33,938 nucleotides of DNA from a bacterium (lineage in GTDB: Bacteria > Actinomycetota > Acidimicrobiia > Spongiisociales > JAENVV01), in contig JAHEFX010000012.1 of the NCBI GenBank assembly GCA_024639975.1, positions 1-33,938 of the forward strand, written 5' to 3'. Positions 1-7,735 of the stretch are shown one piece after another. A program made the translations under genes and the position numbers. The notes under the pieces were generated by a model, which was given only the letters and a program-made list of their open reading frames with translations, searched no databases and had not been told where the DNA came from. Every line of letters begins with the position of its first letter. Position 1 is the stretch's first letter.

Positions 1-633
1 GCGTTCGCTGCGTTCGCCGCCTACGCCTTCGCCTGGATCCCCTTCAAGGGTCGCGAGGGGTTGTTCATCTTCACGGTCTCGCTGTTGGCCATCCCGCTAC
101 AGGTCGCCCTGATCCCGCTGCTGCAGATGTACGCCGGCGGTGCCCACCTGACCCTCCCGTTCTTCGAGAAGACCATCACGCTCTTCCCGGACCTCGACCT
201 GGCAGGCGAAGTCGCGGCCGTCTGGCTCACCCATACCGGGTTCGCGCTCCCGTTCGCGATCTTCCTGCTCCACAACTACATCAGTGGGCTACCGAGCGAC
301 ATCTTCGAGTCGGCGCTGATCGACGGGGCCGATCACTTCACGATCTTCTGGCGCCTCGTGCTCCCGCTGTCGGTACCCGTCCTCGCTGCATTCGCCATCT
401 TCCAGTTCCTGTGGACGTGGAACGACTACCTCATCGCCGTAACGATGATCGGACCGAATCCGCTCAATGTCCCGGCGACCGTGGTGATCGCGGCCAAGGC
501 CGGGGAATTCGGCCAGACCGAGCACCTATTGACCGCGGGCGCGTTCATCCAGGCGTTCGTTCCGATCGTCGTCTTCTTCGCGCTGCAGCGCTACTTCGTG
601 CGGGGCATCCTGGCGGGTTCGGTCAAGGGCTGA
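1..633 (+). CDS. Carbohydrate ABC transporter permease (MalG-type), 5' end outside window
   Basis: Inner-membrane permease subunit of a binding-protein-dependent ABC importer, probably for a sugar or sugar derivative. The frame is open from base 1, so the N-terminus lies outside the window and about 210 residues are visible. The EAA cytoplasmic loop that docks on the ATPase is clear: 'ESALIDGADHFTIFWRLVLP', followed by a membrane segment with 'FLWTWNDYL', a run typical of MalG/UgpE-like proteins. At least four hydrophobic segments remain, and the C-terminus 'RYFVRGILAGSVKG' is the usual MalG-type ending. The matching binding protein and MalF-type permease should lie upstream. The following ABC genes are of a different (export) class, with their own promoter and ribosome site, so they are probably a separate unit. 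The substrate cannot be told from sequence. Confidence 0.9.
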   Translation, partial: AFAAFAAYAFAWIPFKGREGLFIFTVSLLAIPLQVALIPLLQMYAGGAHLTLPFFEKTITLFPDLDLAGEVAAVWLTHTGFALPFAIFLLHNYISGLPSDIFESALIDGADHFTIFWRLVLPLSVPVLAAFAIFQFLWTWNDYLIAVTMIGPNPLNVPATVVIAAKAGEFGQTEHLLTAGAFIQAFVPIVVFFALQRYFVRGILAGSVKG

Positions 634-644
634 TCCAAGCGTCG

Positions 645-650
645 TAGCCT
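645..650 (+). promoter_or_regulatory. -10 element of the ABC exporter operon, with strong Shine-Dalgarno
   Basis: TAGCCT at 645-650 is followed by AGGAGGTGA at 658-666 and the ATG at 674. Transcription starting 6-8 nt after the hexamer would give a very short leader of about 17 nt that still holds a near-perfect ribosome site. No convincing -35 is seen. This contrasts with the many genes here that seem to start at the codon itself. Confidence 0.5.
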
Positions 651-673
651 TCTTCCCAGGAGGTGAGACCGTC

Positions 674-1534
674 ATGACCCAGCCCTCCATCGAGGCTCGG
701 GGCCTCCGATACGCCTATGGCGAACACCTGGCGGTCGACGGCGTGGACGTGGTGGTCCAACCCGGCGAGATCCTCGGGTTCCTCGGCCCCAACGGTGCCG
801 GCAAGTCGACCACCATCAAGATGATCACCGGGCAGCTCCGCCCGGACGACGGGACCGTCACGATGCTCGGGATGGACCTGGCCTCGCACCGGGCCGAGGC
901 GCAGAGCCGCCTCGGCGTCGCCTTCGAGGAGAAGAACCTCTACGACGTCATGTCGGCGCGGGAGAACCTCCGATTCTTCGGCAGGCTCTTCGGGATCAAG
1001 GAGGTGGACGTCGACGGCCTGCTCCGACGTGTCGACCTCGCCGATCGGGCCGATGATCGGGTGGCCGGATACAGCAAGGGCATGCGCCAACGGCTGATGA
1101 TGGCGAGGGCGATCGTGAACGAGCCCGACGTGCTCGTGCTCGATGAGCCGACCGATGGGCTCGACCCGGTGTCAGCCCGGGCCATCCGCGCCCTGATCCG
1201 GGCCGAGGCCGACCGCGGGGCTGCCGTGCTCCTCACGACCCACGACATGCACGAGGCAGACGAGCTCTCGGACCGGGTGGCCTTCATCAACGAAGGTCGA
1301 ATCCTGGCCGAGGACAGCCCCGAGGCCCTCAAGCTCGAGCACGGGTCCCGTTCCATCCTGGTGCGGGTGAAGGGTGGCGCCGGTGTCGAGGAGCGGCGGA
1401 TAGCCCTCGACGGAGCCGAGACCGCCGAGGACCTGACCGCGGCCATGGGCGGCGACATCCTCACGGTCCACACCGAGGAAGCCACGCTCGAGGACATCTT
1501 CGTGACGTTCGCGGGGAGGGGGTTGGCCGGCTGA
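674..1534 (+). CDS. ABC-2 type exporter ATP-binding protein
   Basis: Cytoplasmic ATPase driving an ABC-2 type exporter (DrrA/NatA/CcmA-like family), 286 residues. Walker A is 'GPNGAGKST' (about 38-46, Lys44), the signature is 'YSKGMRQRL' (133-141), Walker B with D-loop is 'VLVLDEPTDGLD' (153-164), and the switch histidine is in 'TTHD' (His190). The Q-loop position reads 'VAFEEKNLY', with Glu where Gln is usual; I have a memory of similar sequences in this exporter subfamily, so it is not necessarily a defect. The C-terminal 'LEDIFVTFAGRGL' is typical of ABC-2 partner ATPases. The ATG at 674 follows AGGAGGTGA by 7 nt. The gene overlaps the next permease at TGATG. Drug, lipid or ion export are all possible. 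Confidence 0.93.
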   Translation: MTQPSIEARGLRYAYGEHLAVDGVDVVVQPGEILGFLGPNGAGKSTTIKMITGQLRPDDGTVTMLGMDLASHRAEAQSRLGVAFEEKNLYDVMSARENLRFFGRLFGIKEVDVDGLLRRVDLADRADDRVAGYSKGMRQRLMMARAIVNEPDVLVLDEPTDGLDPVSARAIRALIRAEADRGAAVLLTTHDMHEADELSDRVAFINEGRILAEDSPEALKLEHGSRSILVRVKGGAGVEERRIALDGAETAEDLTAAMGGDILTVHTEEATLEDIFVTFAGRGLAG

Positions 1535-2613
1535 TGCGCCCCCACGTCATCGCGGCGATCATGGGAAAGGACCTACGGGAGTTCTCCCGGGACCGCTTCT
1601 TCATGGTGATGACGGTGCTGGGGCTCGTCTTCTATGTCGGCATCTACTGGTTCCTGCCCGACACGGTCGACGAGACCTTCACCGTCGGGGTCGCCGGTGA
1701 TCCCGCGATCGTGGACGCATTGACATCGACGGGCGGGGGCGACGGCCTCGAGCTCGTCGTCCACGACGACGCGGGGGCGCTCGAGGCGGCGGTCGCGGAT
1801 GGCGATGACGTGCTGGCCGGTCTGTCGTTCCCCGACGGCTTCGTCGACGAGCTCATGGGAGGTGGGACCCCTACCGTGACCGTGTATGTCGGCCCGGCGC
1901 TCCCTCCGGAGCTGGAGCCGGCCCTCAGCGCGATGGTGCGCGAGCTGGCCTTCGCCGCCAGCGGGCAGCCCCTCCCGGTCGAGTCACTCCCCGAGGACCA
2001 GGTGGTGGTCGGTGAGGATCGGGTCGGGGACCAGGTGAGCCTCCAGCAACAGATGGAGCCCCTGTTCGCCTTCATGGTCTTGCTCGTCGAGTCGATCACG
2101 CTCGGGGCCCTCATCGCCGGTGAGATCCAGTCCCGGACGGTCACCGCCGTGACCGTCACACCCGCCAGCGTCACCGACTTCCTGACCGCCAAGGTGGTCT
2201 TCGGGACGCTGCTCGCGTTCTTGCAGGCGATGGTCCTTCTCCTCGCGATCCGGGCCCTCGGGGCCGAACCGCTGGCGATGGTCGTGGCCATCGGGCTCGG
2301 CTCGCTCCTCGTGACCGGCTTCGCCATGATCTCGGGCTCGATCGGCAAGGACTTCATCTCGGTGATGTTCTGGTCGATCGCCTTCATGCTCCCGCTGATG
2401 ATCCCCGCCTTCTCCGTCCTGTTCCCGGGCAGTTCGGCCGCCTGGGTGCAGGTCATGCCGTCCTACCCGCTGGTCGACTCCATCCTCGATCTCAACGCCT
2501 ACGGGGCGGGGTGGTCCGACATCGCCGGCAACCTCGTCCTCTTGGCGGGCTGGTGTGTGGTGGTGGTCTTCGTCGGCTGGGCCGCGCTTCGCCGTCGGAT
2601 CTCGGTTCTCTAG
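1534..2613 (+). CDS. ABC-2 type transporter permease, first of two
   Basis: Membrane subunit of the exporter powered by the preceding ATPase. It has 359 residues and the ABC-2/NatB-like layout. A first membrane helix lies near residues 25-45 ('FFMVMTVLGLVFYVGIYWF'), followed by a long extracytoplasmic domain to about residue 170, and then five C-terminal helices beginning 'FAFMVLLVESITLGALI'. The motif 'GEIQSRTVTAVTVTP' after that helix matches the conserved ERE-type coupling region ('E-x-G-T-x-x-x-L-x-x-T-P') of ABC-2 permeases. The start ATG shares bases with the ATPase stop (TGATG), so translation is probably coupled. The two permeases resemble each other in layout and likely form a heterodimer. 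Substrate unknown. Confidence 0.88.
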   Translation: MRPHVIAAIMGKDLREFSRDRFFMVMTVLGLVFYVGIYWFLPDTVDETFTVGVAGDPAIVDALTSTGGGDGLELVVHDDAGALEAAVADGDDVLAGLSFPDGFVDELMGGGTPTVTVYVGPALPPELEPALSAMVRELAFAASGQPLPVESLPEDQVVVGEDRVGDQVSLQQQMEPLFAFMVLLVESITLGALIAGEIQSRTVTAVTVTPASVTDFLTAKVVFGTLLAFLQAMVLLLAIRALGAEPLAMVVAIGLGSLLVTGFAMISGSIGKDFISVMFWSIAFMLPLMIPAFSVLFPGSSAAWVQVMPSYPLVDSILDLNAYGAGWSDIAGNLVLLAGWCVVVVFVGWAALRRRISVL

Positions 2614-2622
2614 GAGGCTCGG

Positions 2623-3687
2623 ATGCACGCCGCCACCATCGGGTCGATCCTGGGACGGGAGCTCCGGCTGGGCTACCGGGCCCCGTTCCTCGTCTGGGCG
2701 TTCGCCCTCCCGATCTTCATGACGCTCCTGGTGCAGGGCATCTTCGGCAACCTCCTCGGCCAACCGCCATCGCTCGGGATCGTCGACGAGGGAGCCTCGG
2801 AGGTCGCGGCCGCCGCAGCCGGGTTGGACGACGTGGAGGTCGTTGCGTACGGGTCGGCCGACGAGCTCGCCGAGGCCGTGGCCGCCCACGACGTCGATGC
2901 CGGTCTCGTGCTGCAGGAGGACTTCGACACCGCCCTCCTCGCCGGCGAACGACCCGTGCTCCAGTTCACCGTCGCGGGGGAGTCGCTCGCTTCCGATCGG
3001 GCGGTGCTGGCGGTGACCGCGCTCGACCTGGTGCGCGCCGTGGAGGGATCGATGGCCCCGGTCTCGGTCGAGATCGTCGAACTGGGGGAGACCGGACTCG
3101 ACCTCGCGAGCCGGATGATCCCGACGCTCGTCGTGATGGCAGTCGCCGTCAGCGGCGTGTTCGTCCCGGCCATGGGCCTGGTGCAGGAGCGGGAGCGGGG
3201 AACGCTGGACGCCGTCCTGGTCACCCCGGCGACGCTCTGGGACGTGTTCGCAGCGAAGATCGCGCTCGGCGTCGGGGTCGCCGTGGTGACCGGCAGCCTG
3301 ACCCTCGCGCTCAACGGGGTGTGGGGTGCGGCGCCGCTGGCGCTGGCGCTCGCCGTGGCGGTCGGCGGTCTGATGATGGCCGAGATCGGGTTGCTCCTCG
3401 GGTCGTGGGCCAAGGACCAGAACACGCTCTTCGCCGTCTGGAAGACCGGCGCCATCTTCATCATCTACCCGGTCATCTTCTTCATCTGGCCCAACCTGCC
3501 GGAATGGATCGCCAAGGTCGCGCCCACCTGGTGGTTCCTCGACCCGGTCTTCTCACTCTCCCTCGAGGGGGCCACGTTGTCCGACGTTGCCGGTGAGCTG
3601 GCCATCGCCCTCGGGTGGTGTGTGGCGCTGATCCCCGCCGTGGTGGCGATGGGCCGATACCTGGAGCGGAGGATCGGCGAGGAGTAG
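2623..3687 (+). CDS. ABC-2 type transporter permease, second of two
   Basis: Second membrane subunit of the ABC-2 exporter, 354 residues. An N-terminal helix near residues 22-42 is followed by an extracytoplasmic region to about 165 and a multi-helix C-terminal domain. The coupling motif 'VQERERGTLDAVLVTPAT' (about 187-204) is the classic ABC-2 'ERERGTLE..L.TP' signature. The ATG lies 5 nt after AGGAGG (2612-2617), and that ribosome site overlaps the stop codon of the preceding permease, so the three genes form one operon. The gene ends 1 nt before the 3' end of the convergent oxidoreductase, leaving no room for a terminator between them. Confidence 0.9.
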   Translation: MHAATIGSILGRELRLGYRAPFLVWAFALPIFMTLLVQGIFGNLLGQPPSLGIVDEGASEVAAAAAGLDDVEVVAYGSADELAEAVAAHDVDAGLVLQEDFDTALLAGERPVLQFTVAGESLASDRAVLAVTALDLVRAVEGSMAPVSVEIVELGETGLDLASRMIPTLVVMAVAVSGVFVPAMGLVQERERGTLDAVLVTPATLWDVFAAKIALGVGVAVVTGSLTLALNGVWGAAPLALALAVAVGGLMMAEIGLLLGSWAKDQNTLFAVWKTGAIFIIYPVIFFIWPNLPEWIAKVAPTWWFLDPVFSLSLEGATLSDVAGELAIALGWCVALIPAVVAMGRYLERRIGEE

Positions 3688-3688
3688 C

Positions 3689-4747
3689 TCAGAGGATCTC
3701 GTCGATACCGACCCAACGGGACTCGGAGATGCTTCGCTGTGCGGCCAGCCCGACGGCGACGCTGAGCGTGCCGTCGGCGACCGAGACCTTGGGAGCCTCG
3801 CCGGCCTGACAGGCCGCGATGAAGTCGAGGTGCTCGAGCTGTGAACTGCCGTGGTGGTGGCCCTCGTAGGTGATGCGGTCGTCGGCGACCTCGTGGACCT
3901 CGACCCCACCGATGAAATGCCTGCCGCGGCGGCCGATCCGCACGATCTCGGAGGGAATGAGGGCCTCGACCTTGCCCCGGTCACCGACCACCGCCAACTC
4001 CTCCTGCTCGTGGGTCGCCTCGGCGAACATGTTCAGGTCGAGCAGGGCGCGGGCGCCGGAGTCGTACTCCACGATGACGTAGGCATGGTCGAGGATGTCG
4101 GGCACCTGGCCGTCGTACGCCTCGTCGAGGTGGTTGACCGCCTGGCCACCGGAGGCGACGACCCGGACCGGCGCAGCTTCGAGCACGTGGGTCATCAGGT
4201 CGAAGAAGTGGCAGCACTTCTCGACCAGCGTGCCCCCGGTGTTGGCGTTGAAGCGGTTCCAGTCGTCGACCTTCGGGAGGAACGGGAAGCGGTGCTCGCG
4301 GATCGCGAACGTGTGCGGTACACCGACCGTCCCGGCGCGTACCTCGGCGATCAGGCGCGCAACGGGCGGCATGTAGCGGTACTCGAGGCCCACCCAGGTG
4401 ATCGCGTCGCGATCGCCCGCCAACGCTTCGATGCGTCGACAGTCCTCGATCGTCGTCGCCAGCGGTTTCTCGGTCAGGACGTGGAGGTCGGTGGCCAGCA
4501 CCTCCTCGAGGACGGCGGCGTGCGTGTGGTTGGGGGTGGCCACCACGATGGCATCGCAGAGTCCCGACCCGAGTAGCTCCCGATGGTCGGTGAACGAAAC
4601 TGCCTCGGGGGCGATCGTGGCCGCGGCGATCCGGGACTGCTCGTGCGGGTCGGCGTAGGCCGTCACCTCGGCACCCTCGACCGAGCGAACATTCATCATG
4701 TGCTCGATGCCCATCATCCCGGTGCCGATCACGCCATAGCGAAGCAC
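3689..4747 (-). CDS. Gfo/Idh/MocA family NAD(P)-dependent oxidoreductase
   Basis: Cytoplasmic dehydrogenase of the Gfo/Idh/MocA family, which oxidises or reduces sugars, inositols or their derivatives. The N-terminal Rossmann fold opens with 'YGVIGTGMMG'. The family 'EKP' motif is in 'LTEKPLATT', and the substrate domain has 'GGTLVEKCCHFFDLM', where the conserved His sits in the catalytic region. I choose the GTG at 4747 (352 residues) because GGAGG lies 4 nt upstream and the Rossmann strand begins right after it. Starting further upstream at 4816 would add 23 unlike residues and overlap the divergent aldo/keto reductase. The aldo/keto reductase across a 44-bp gap and the upstream sugar permease hint at carbohydrate metabolism, but the substrate is unknown. 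Confidence 0.88.
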   Translation of the reverse strand: MLRYGVIGTGMMGIEHMMNVRSVEGAEVTAYADPHEQSRIAAATIAPEAVSFTDHRELLGSGLCDAIVVATPNHTHAAVLEEVLATDLHVLTEKPLATTIEDCRRIEALAGDRDAITWVGLEYRYMPPVARLIAEVRAGTVGVPHTFAIREHRFPFLPKVDDWNRFNANTGGTLVEKCCHFFDLMTHVLEAAPVRVVASGGQAVNHLDEAYDGQVPDILDHAYVIVEYDSGARALLDLNMFAEATHEQEELAVVGDRGKVEALIPSEIVRIGRRGRHFIGGVEVHEVADDRITYEGHHHGSSQLEHLDFIAACQAGEAPKVSVADGTLSVAVGLAAQRSISESRWVGIDEIL

Positions 4748-4777
4748 GCTGCCTCCGATCACTTCGTGGGTCACACG

Positions 4778-4783
4778 TAGGCT
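4778..4783 (+). promoter_or_regulatory. -10-like element for leaderless aldo/keto reductase gene
   Basis: TAGGCT ends 8 nt before the ATG at 4792, and no Shine-Dalgarno is present in the gap. This fits transcription starting at or next to the start codon. No good -35 is seen. Confidence 0.55.
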
Positions 4784-4791
4784 ACGCCGCC

Positions 4792-5700
4792 ATGGAACCC
4801 ACCCTCGTCGACCCATCGCCCCGCTCCATCGCCGGCCGGCAGGTCGGCCCGCTCGCCTTTGGCCATTGGCGCTTCGTCGGCGGTGACGACGCCGAAGCCG
4901 AAGCCGACGCCCTCATCGAGGCCACGCTCGATTTGGGCATGAACCTCCACGACACCGCCGACGTCTACGGGTTCGATTGGGGCGGGGAAGGGATGGGGCA
5001 CGCCGAACGTCGCCTTGGCGGCGTCCTGGCCAGGCACCCGGAGTGGCGCGAACGGATGGTGATAGCCACCAAGGGCGGGATCCTCCCCGGGGTCCCCTAT
5101 GACTCCTCGCCCGCCTACCTGCGAATGGCCTGTGAGGATTCCCTGTCCCGGCTCGGCGTCGACCACGTCGACGTCTACCTGGTACACCGCCCGGATCTCC
5201 TCGGCCACCCCGAGCAGGTTGCCGAGACCCTGGTCGGCCTGCGTGGCGCCGGGAAGATCGGGGCCATCGGCGTCTCGAACCACACGTTGGAGCAGACGAG
5301 GGCGCTCGAGGCGTTCCTCGGTGAGCCGGTCGCCGTGACCCAACCCGAGTTCAGCGTCGCCCAGCTCGCCCCGATGCGCGACGGGATCTTCGACCATGCG
5401 ATGGCCGGTGGCACGGTGCCGATGGCCTGGAGCCCCCTGGCCGGTGGCCGGGTGCCCAAAGGGGAGGGAATCCCCGCACCGCTGGTCGAGGTGCTGGACG
5501 AGTTGGCCGGCGAGCGAGGCGTATCCCGATCCGCCATGGCGATGGCCTTCGTGCTCGCCAATCCCGCCCGTCCGATCGCCATCGTCGGATCCCAGAACGT
5601 CGATCGCCTCGAGGACGCCTCGACGGCGCGCGAAGTGGCCCTGACGCGGGCCGACCTGTACCGAATCATCGAGGCCTCGGAAGGAGTGCCGCTGCCATGA
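4792..5700 (+). CDS. Aldo/keto reductase
   Basis: NADPH-dependent oxidoreductase of the aldo/keto reductase superfamily, a (beta/alpha)8 barrel of 302 residues. The catalytic tetrad is visible: Asp54 and Tyr59 in 'NLHDTADVYG', Lys94 in 'IATKGG', and His132 in 'DVYLVHRPD'. The C-terminal cofactor segment includes 'RPIAIVGSQNVDRLEDA'. The start ATG has a -10-like hexamer 8 nt upstream and no ribosome site, so the mRNA is probably leaderless. The gene overlaps the next one by ATGA, which places it first in an operon with a flavin monooxygenase and a YbaK protein. It may act on an aldehyde or ketone made by the monooxygenase, but that is a guess from neighbourhood only. Confidence 0.9.
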   Translation: MEPTLVDPSPRSIAGRQVGPLAFGHWRFVGGDDAEAEADALIEATLDLGMNLHDTADVYGFDWGGEGMGHAERRLGGVLARHPEWRERMVIATKGGILPGVPYDSSPAYLRMACEDSLSRLGVDHVDVYLVHRPDLLGHPEQVAETLVGLRGAGKIGAIGVSNHTLEQTRALEAFLGEPVAVTQPEFSVAQLAPMRDGIFDHAMAGGTVPMAWSPLAGGRVPKGEGIPAPLVEVLDELAGERGVSRSAMAMAFVLANPARPIAIVGSQNVDRLEDASTAREVALTRADLYRIIEASEGVPLP

Positions 5701-6776
5701 CCGTCGAGATCTCCTGGTTCGGAGCCCTGTGCGACGACGACTACGAATTCCTCGGACATCCCGACCCGAAGCTGCGCACGTCCTACGAGCACAACCGCAA
5801 CATCGTCCTCACGGCGGATCGGTACGGATACGACAACATCCTCCTGCCGTCCGGGTACGAGTTGGGTATCGAGACGATCGCATTCGCCGGAGCGCTGGCC
5901 CCACAGGTCAAGCACATGCACCTGCTCACGGCGGTTCGGATGGGTGAGATGTGGGTACCCCAGCTGGCCCGCCAGCTCGTGACGCTCGACGAAGTTCTCG
6001 ACGGGCGCCTGACGATCAACATCATCTCTTCGGACATCCCGGGAGAGAAGCTGCCGTCGGAACCCCGCTACCAACGGACGCTGGAGTGGATGCAGGTGCT
6101 CCGGCTCCTGCTCGACGGCCAGCCCGTCGACTACCACGGCGAGTTCCTGGACCTCGAGCTCGATGCGCCGCGCATTGCCCGGGAGACGTCCAGGCCGGCG
6201 CCACCCTTCTACTTCGGCGGCTTCTCGGATGCAGCGAAGGACGTGGCAGCGAAGGAAGCGGACGTGTTCCTGACCTGGCCCGACACGGTGGCCGGCGTGG
6301 CGGGAACGGTCGACGAGATGCGGGGCCGGGCCGCCGAGCACGGCCGCGAGTTGGTCTACGGGCTGCGTGCCCACGTGATCGTCCGTGAGACGGAGGCGGA
6401 GGCGAAGGCAGCGGCGCGACGGCTCGTCTCGAAGCTGGACGACGAGGAGGGCGCTGCCATCCGCGCCAAGTCGCTCGACTCGGTGTCGAAGGGGGTCTCC
6501 CGCCAGAGCGAACTGCGGGAAGGGTCCGACGACGAGGGCTACGTGGAGGAGAACCTCTGGACCGGCGTCGGTCGAGCTCGCTCGGGCGCCGGTGCGGCCC
6601 TCGTCGGGGACCCCGACCAGATCGTCGCCAAGATCGAGGCGTACAGGGAGGTGGGCGTGGAGGCGTTCATCTTCTCCGGCTACCCGCACGCGGCGGAGTG
6701 TGACCTCTTCGCCCGCCACGTCCTCGATCGGGTCGGCCATGCCCCCCTGCGCCCGCGCTGGAGTCGTTCGGGGTGA
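5697..6776 (+). CDS. Luciferase-like FMNH2-dependent monooxygenase (SsuD-like)
   Basis: Luciferase-like (LLM) flavin-dependent monooxygenase, 359 residues, which uses reduced FMN and O2. The opening 'EISWFGALCDDDYEFLG', then 'ADRYGYDNILLPSGYELG' and 'LDEVLDGRLTINIISSD', match the alkanesulfonate monooxygenase (SsuD) branch more than bacterial luciferase. In that branch the enzyme cleaves an alkanesulfonate to aldehyde plus sulfite. The ATG overlaps the preceding stop (ATGA) and has AAGGAG upstream, so translation is likely coupled. No sulfonate transporter is seen nearby, so the substrate is open. Such enzymes need a separate NAD(P)H:FMN reductase, and a flavin reductase lies at 7736 on the same strand but in a different transcription unit. 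Confidence 0.88.
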   Translation: MTVEISWFGALCDDDYEFLGHPDPKLRTSYEHNRNIVLTADRYGYDNILLPSGYELGIETIAFAGALAPQVKHMHLLTAVRMGEMWVPQLARQLVTLDEVLDGRLTINIISSDIPGEKLPSEPRYQRTLEWMQVLRLLLDGQPVDYHGEFLDLELDAPRIARETSRPAPPFYFGGFSDAAKDVAAKEADVFLTWPDTVAGVAGTVDEMRGRAAEHGRELVYGLRAHVIVRETEAEAKAAARRLVSKLDDEEGAAIRAKSLDSVSKGVSRQSELREGSDDEGYVEENLWTGVGRARSGAGAALVGDPDQIVAKIEAYREVGVEAFIFSGYPHAAECDLFARHVLDRVGHAPLRPRWSRSG

Positions 6777-7237
6777 CCGAGCCGGAGAACACCGCAACCA
6801 TGGCGGCCCGCTCGGCGGGCATCGAGTTCCGGCTCGTCCACTACGGCGAGGTGCGCGGTGCCGAGGCCGCAGCCGAGGCGCGCGGTGTACCGCTCGGTTC
6901 GCTGGTGAAGACGCTCGTCGTGCGGGTGGGCGAAGGCGACTACGTGTTGGTCTGTATCCCCGGCACCGGGCGGCTCGACTACAAGGCCCTCCGGTCCCTC
7001 CTGGGTGTCCGTCGGCTGACCATGCCCGACCCCGCAGAGGCCTTCGAGGCGACCGGCTACGTCCGGGGCACGATCACACCCTTCGGCGCCGGTGGCTGGC
7101 CCGTCGTGGTGGACACGGCCCTCACCGAGCTGGCAGAGGTGTCCCTGGGGGCGGGGGAGCAGCAGTGGGCCCTGCACTGTTCCGGGCCCGACCTCGTGGC
7201 GGCGACGGCGGCCACGGTCGCCTTGGTGACTACCTAG
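6773..7237 (+). CDS. YbaK/EbsC-type aminoacyl-tRNA deacylase
   Basis: Small cytoplasmic editing-domain protein of the YbaK/ProX family, 154 residues, which hydrolyses mischarged aminoacyl-tRNAs (for example Cys- or Ala-tRNA(Pro)). Family hallmarks are 'GAEAAAEARGVPLGSLVKTLVV', where the conserved Lys contacts the substrate, and 'GYVRGTITPFG' with the 'G-x-x-x-x-x-x-P-F/I-G' loop. The GTG start shares GTGA with the monooxygenase stop, so it is the last gene of the aldo/keto reductase operon. Its stop codon shares CTAG with the convergent SRPBCC gene. The exact mischarged substrate cannot be read from sequence. Confidence 0.9.
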   Translation: MTEPENTATMAARSAGIEFRLVHYGEVRGAEAAAEARGVPLGSLVKTLVVRVGEGDYVLVCIPGTGRLDYKALRSLLGVRRLTMPDPAEAFEATGYVRGTITPFGAGGWPVVVDTALTELAEVSLGAGEQQWALHCSGPDLVAATAATVALVTT

Positions 7238-7671
7238 CGGCCCTCGACCCGAGCGGCCAGCCGACGGAGGTTCGCCGACCAGATCCTGCGGAAGATGGGG
7301 CGGGCCACGGTCGCCCCGATCGGTCCCCCGAAGAGGATCGGAAAGCGGAGGTCCTCCTCCCAGCGGACGGTGGAACCGGTCTCGGTCGGCTCGATGGTGA
7401 AGGTCCCCGTCCCCGATACGAGGCCCTCGTGGACCACGGTCATCGAGCGGCCCTCCTCCCACTCGGTGAACCGCATGCGGTCGACCGTGCGCAGCGGGCC
7501 CACCCGGGTCACGACCTCGATCGTCGTTCCCACGCCAGACCGCTGGTCCGAGGTGAACTCGATCGATTCGGCGTCGGTCATCCACTGGTCGTGGGACGCA
7601 ACGTCGGCAAGCTCCGCCCAGACCCGGTCCGGGGGAGCAGCGATCGCGATGTCGACGGTTACGGCGGCCAT
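7234..7671 (-). CDS. SRPBCC (START/polyketide cyclase-like) family protein
   Basis: Protein of 145 residues with the helix-grip fold used to bind hydrophobic ligands. It starts 'VTVDIAIAAPPDRVWAELAD', the standard first strand and helix of the family, and has 'MRFTEWEEGRSMTVVHEG' and 'VRWEEDLRFPI' in later strands. No catalytic residues can be assigned and the ligand is unknown. The C-terminal 'FRRIWSANLRRLAARVEGR' is an amphipathic helix. The start is supported by TACTAT ending 7 nt upstream. It lies divergent to the flavin reductase and overlaps the YbaK gene tail to tail. Confidence 0.82.
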   Translation of the reverse strand: MAAVTVDIAIAAPPDRVWAELADVASHDQWMTDAESIEFTSDQRSGVGTTIEVVTRVGPLRTVDRMRFTEWEEGRSMTVVHEGLVSGTGTFTIEPTETGSTVRWEEDLRFPILFGGPIGATVARPIFRRIWSANLRRLAARVEGR

Positions 7672-7678
7672 GTCGGAG

Positions 7679-7684
7679 ATAGTA
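7679..7684 (-). promoter_or_regulatory. -10-like element for leaderless SRPBCC gene
   Basis: On the minus strand TACTAT ends 7 nt before the ATG at 7671, without a Shine-Dalgarno. It faces the plus-strand element at 7724-7729, with 39 bp between them. Confidence 0.55.
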
Positions 7685-7723
7685 CGGAGCGGGATCGCAG
7701 GGGGATCCCTCCCGGGCGGCTCC

Positions 7724-7729
7724 TAGCCT
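7724..7729 (+). promoter_or_regulatory. -10-like element for leaderless flavin reductase gene
   Basis: TAGCCT ends 6 nt before the ATG at 7736. The gap (GCTCCC) contains no ribosome site. Confidence 0.55.
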
Positions 7730-7735
7730 GCTCCC

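Noticed and set aside
4748-4816. A longer Gfo/Idh/MocA protein starting at 4816
   Set aside because: It would add 23 residues ahead of the Rossmann strand and overlap the divergent aldo/keto reductase gene. The GTG at 4747 has a ribosome site at the right distance.
5175-6797. A 540-codon minus-strand frame opposite the aldo/keto reductase and monooxygenase genes
   Set aside because: It is antisense to two genes with full catalytic motifs, has no motif of its own and has no -10 or ribosome site at its start.
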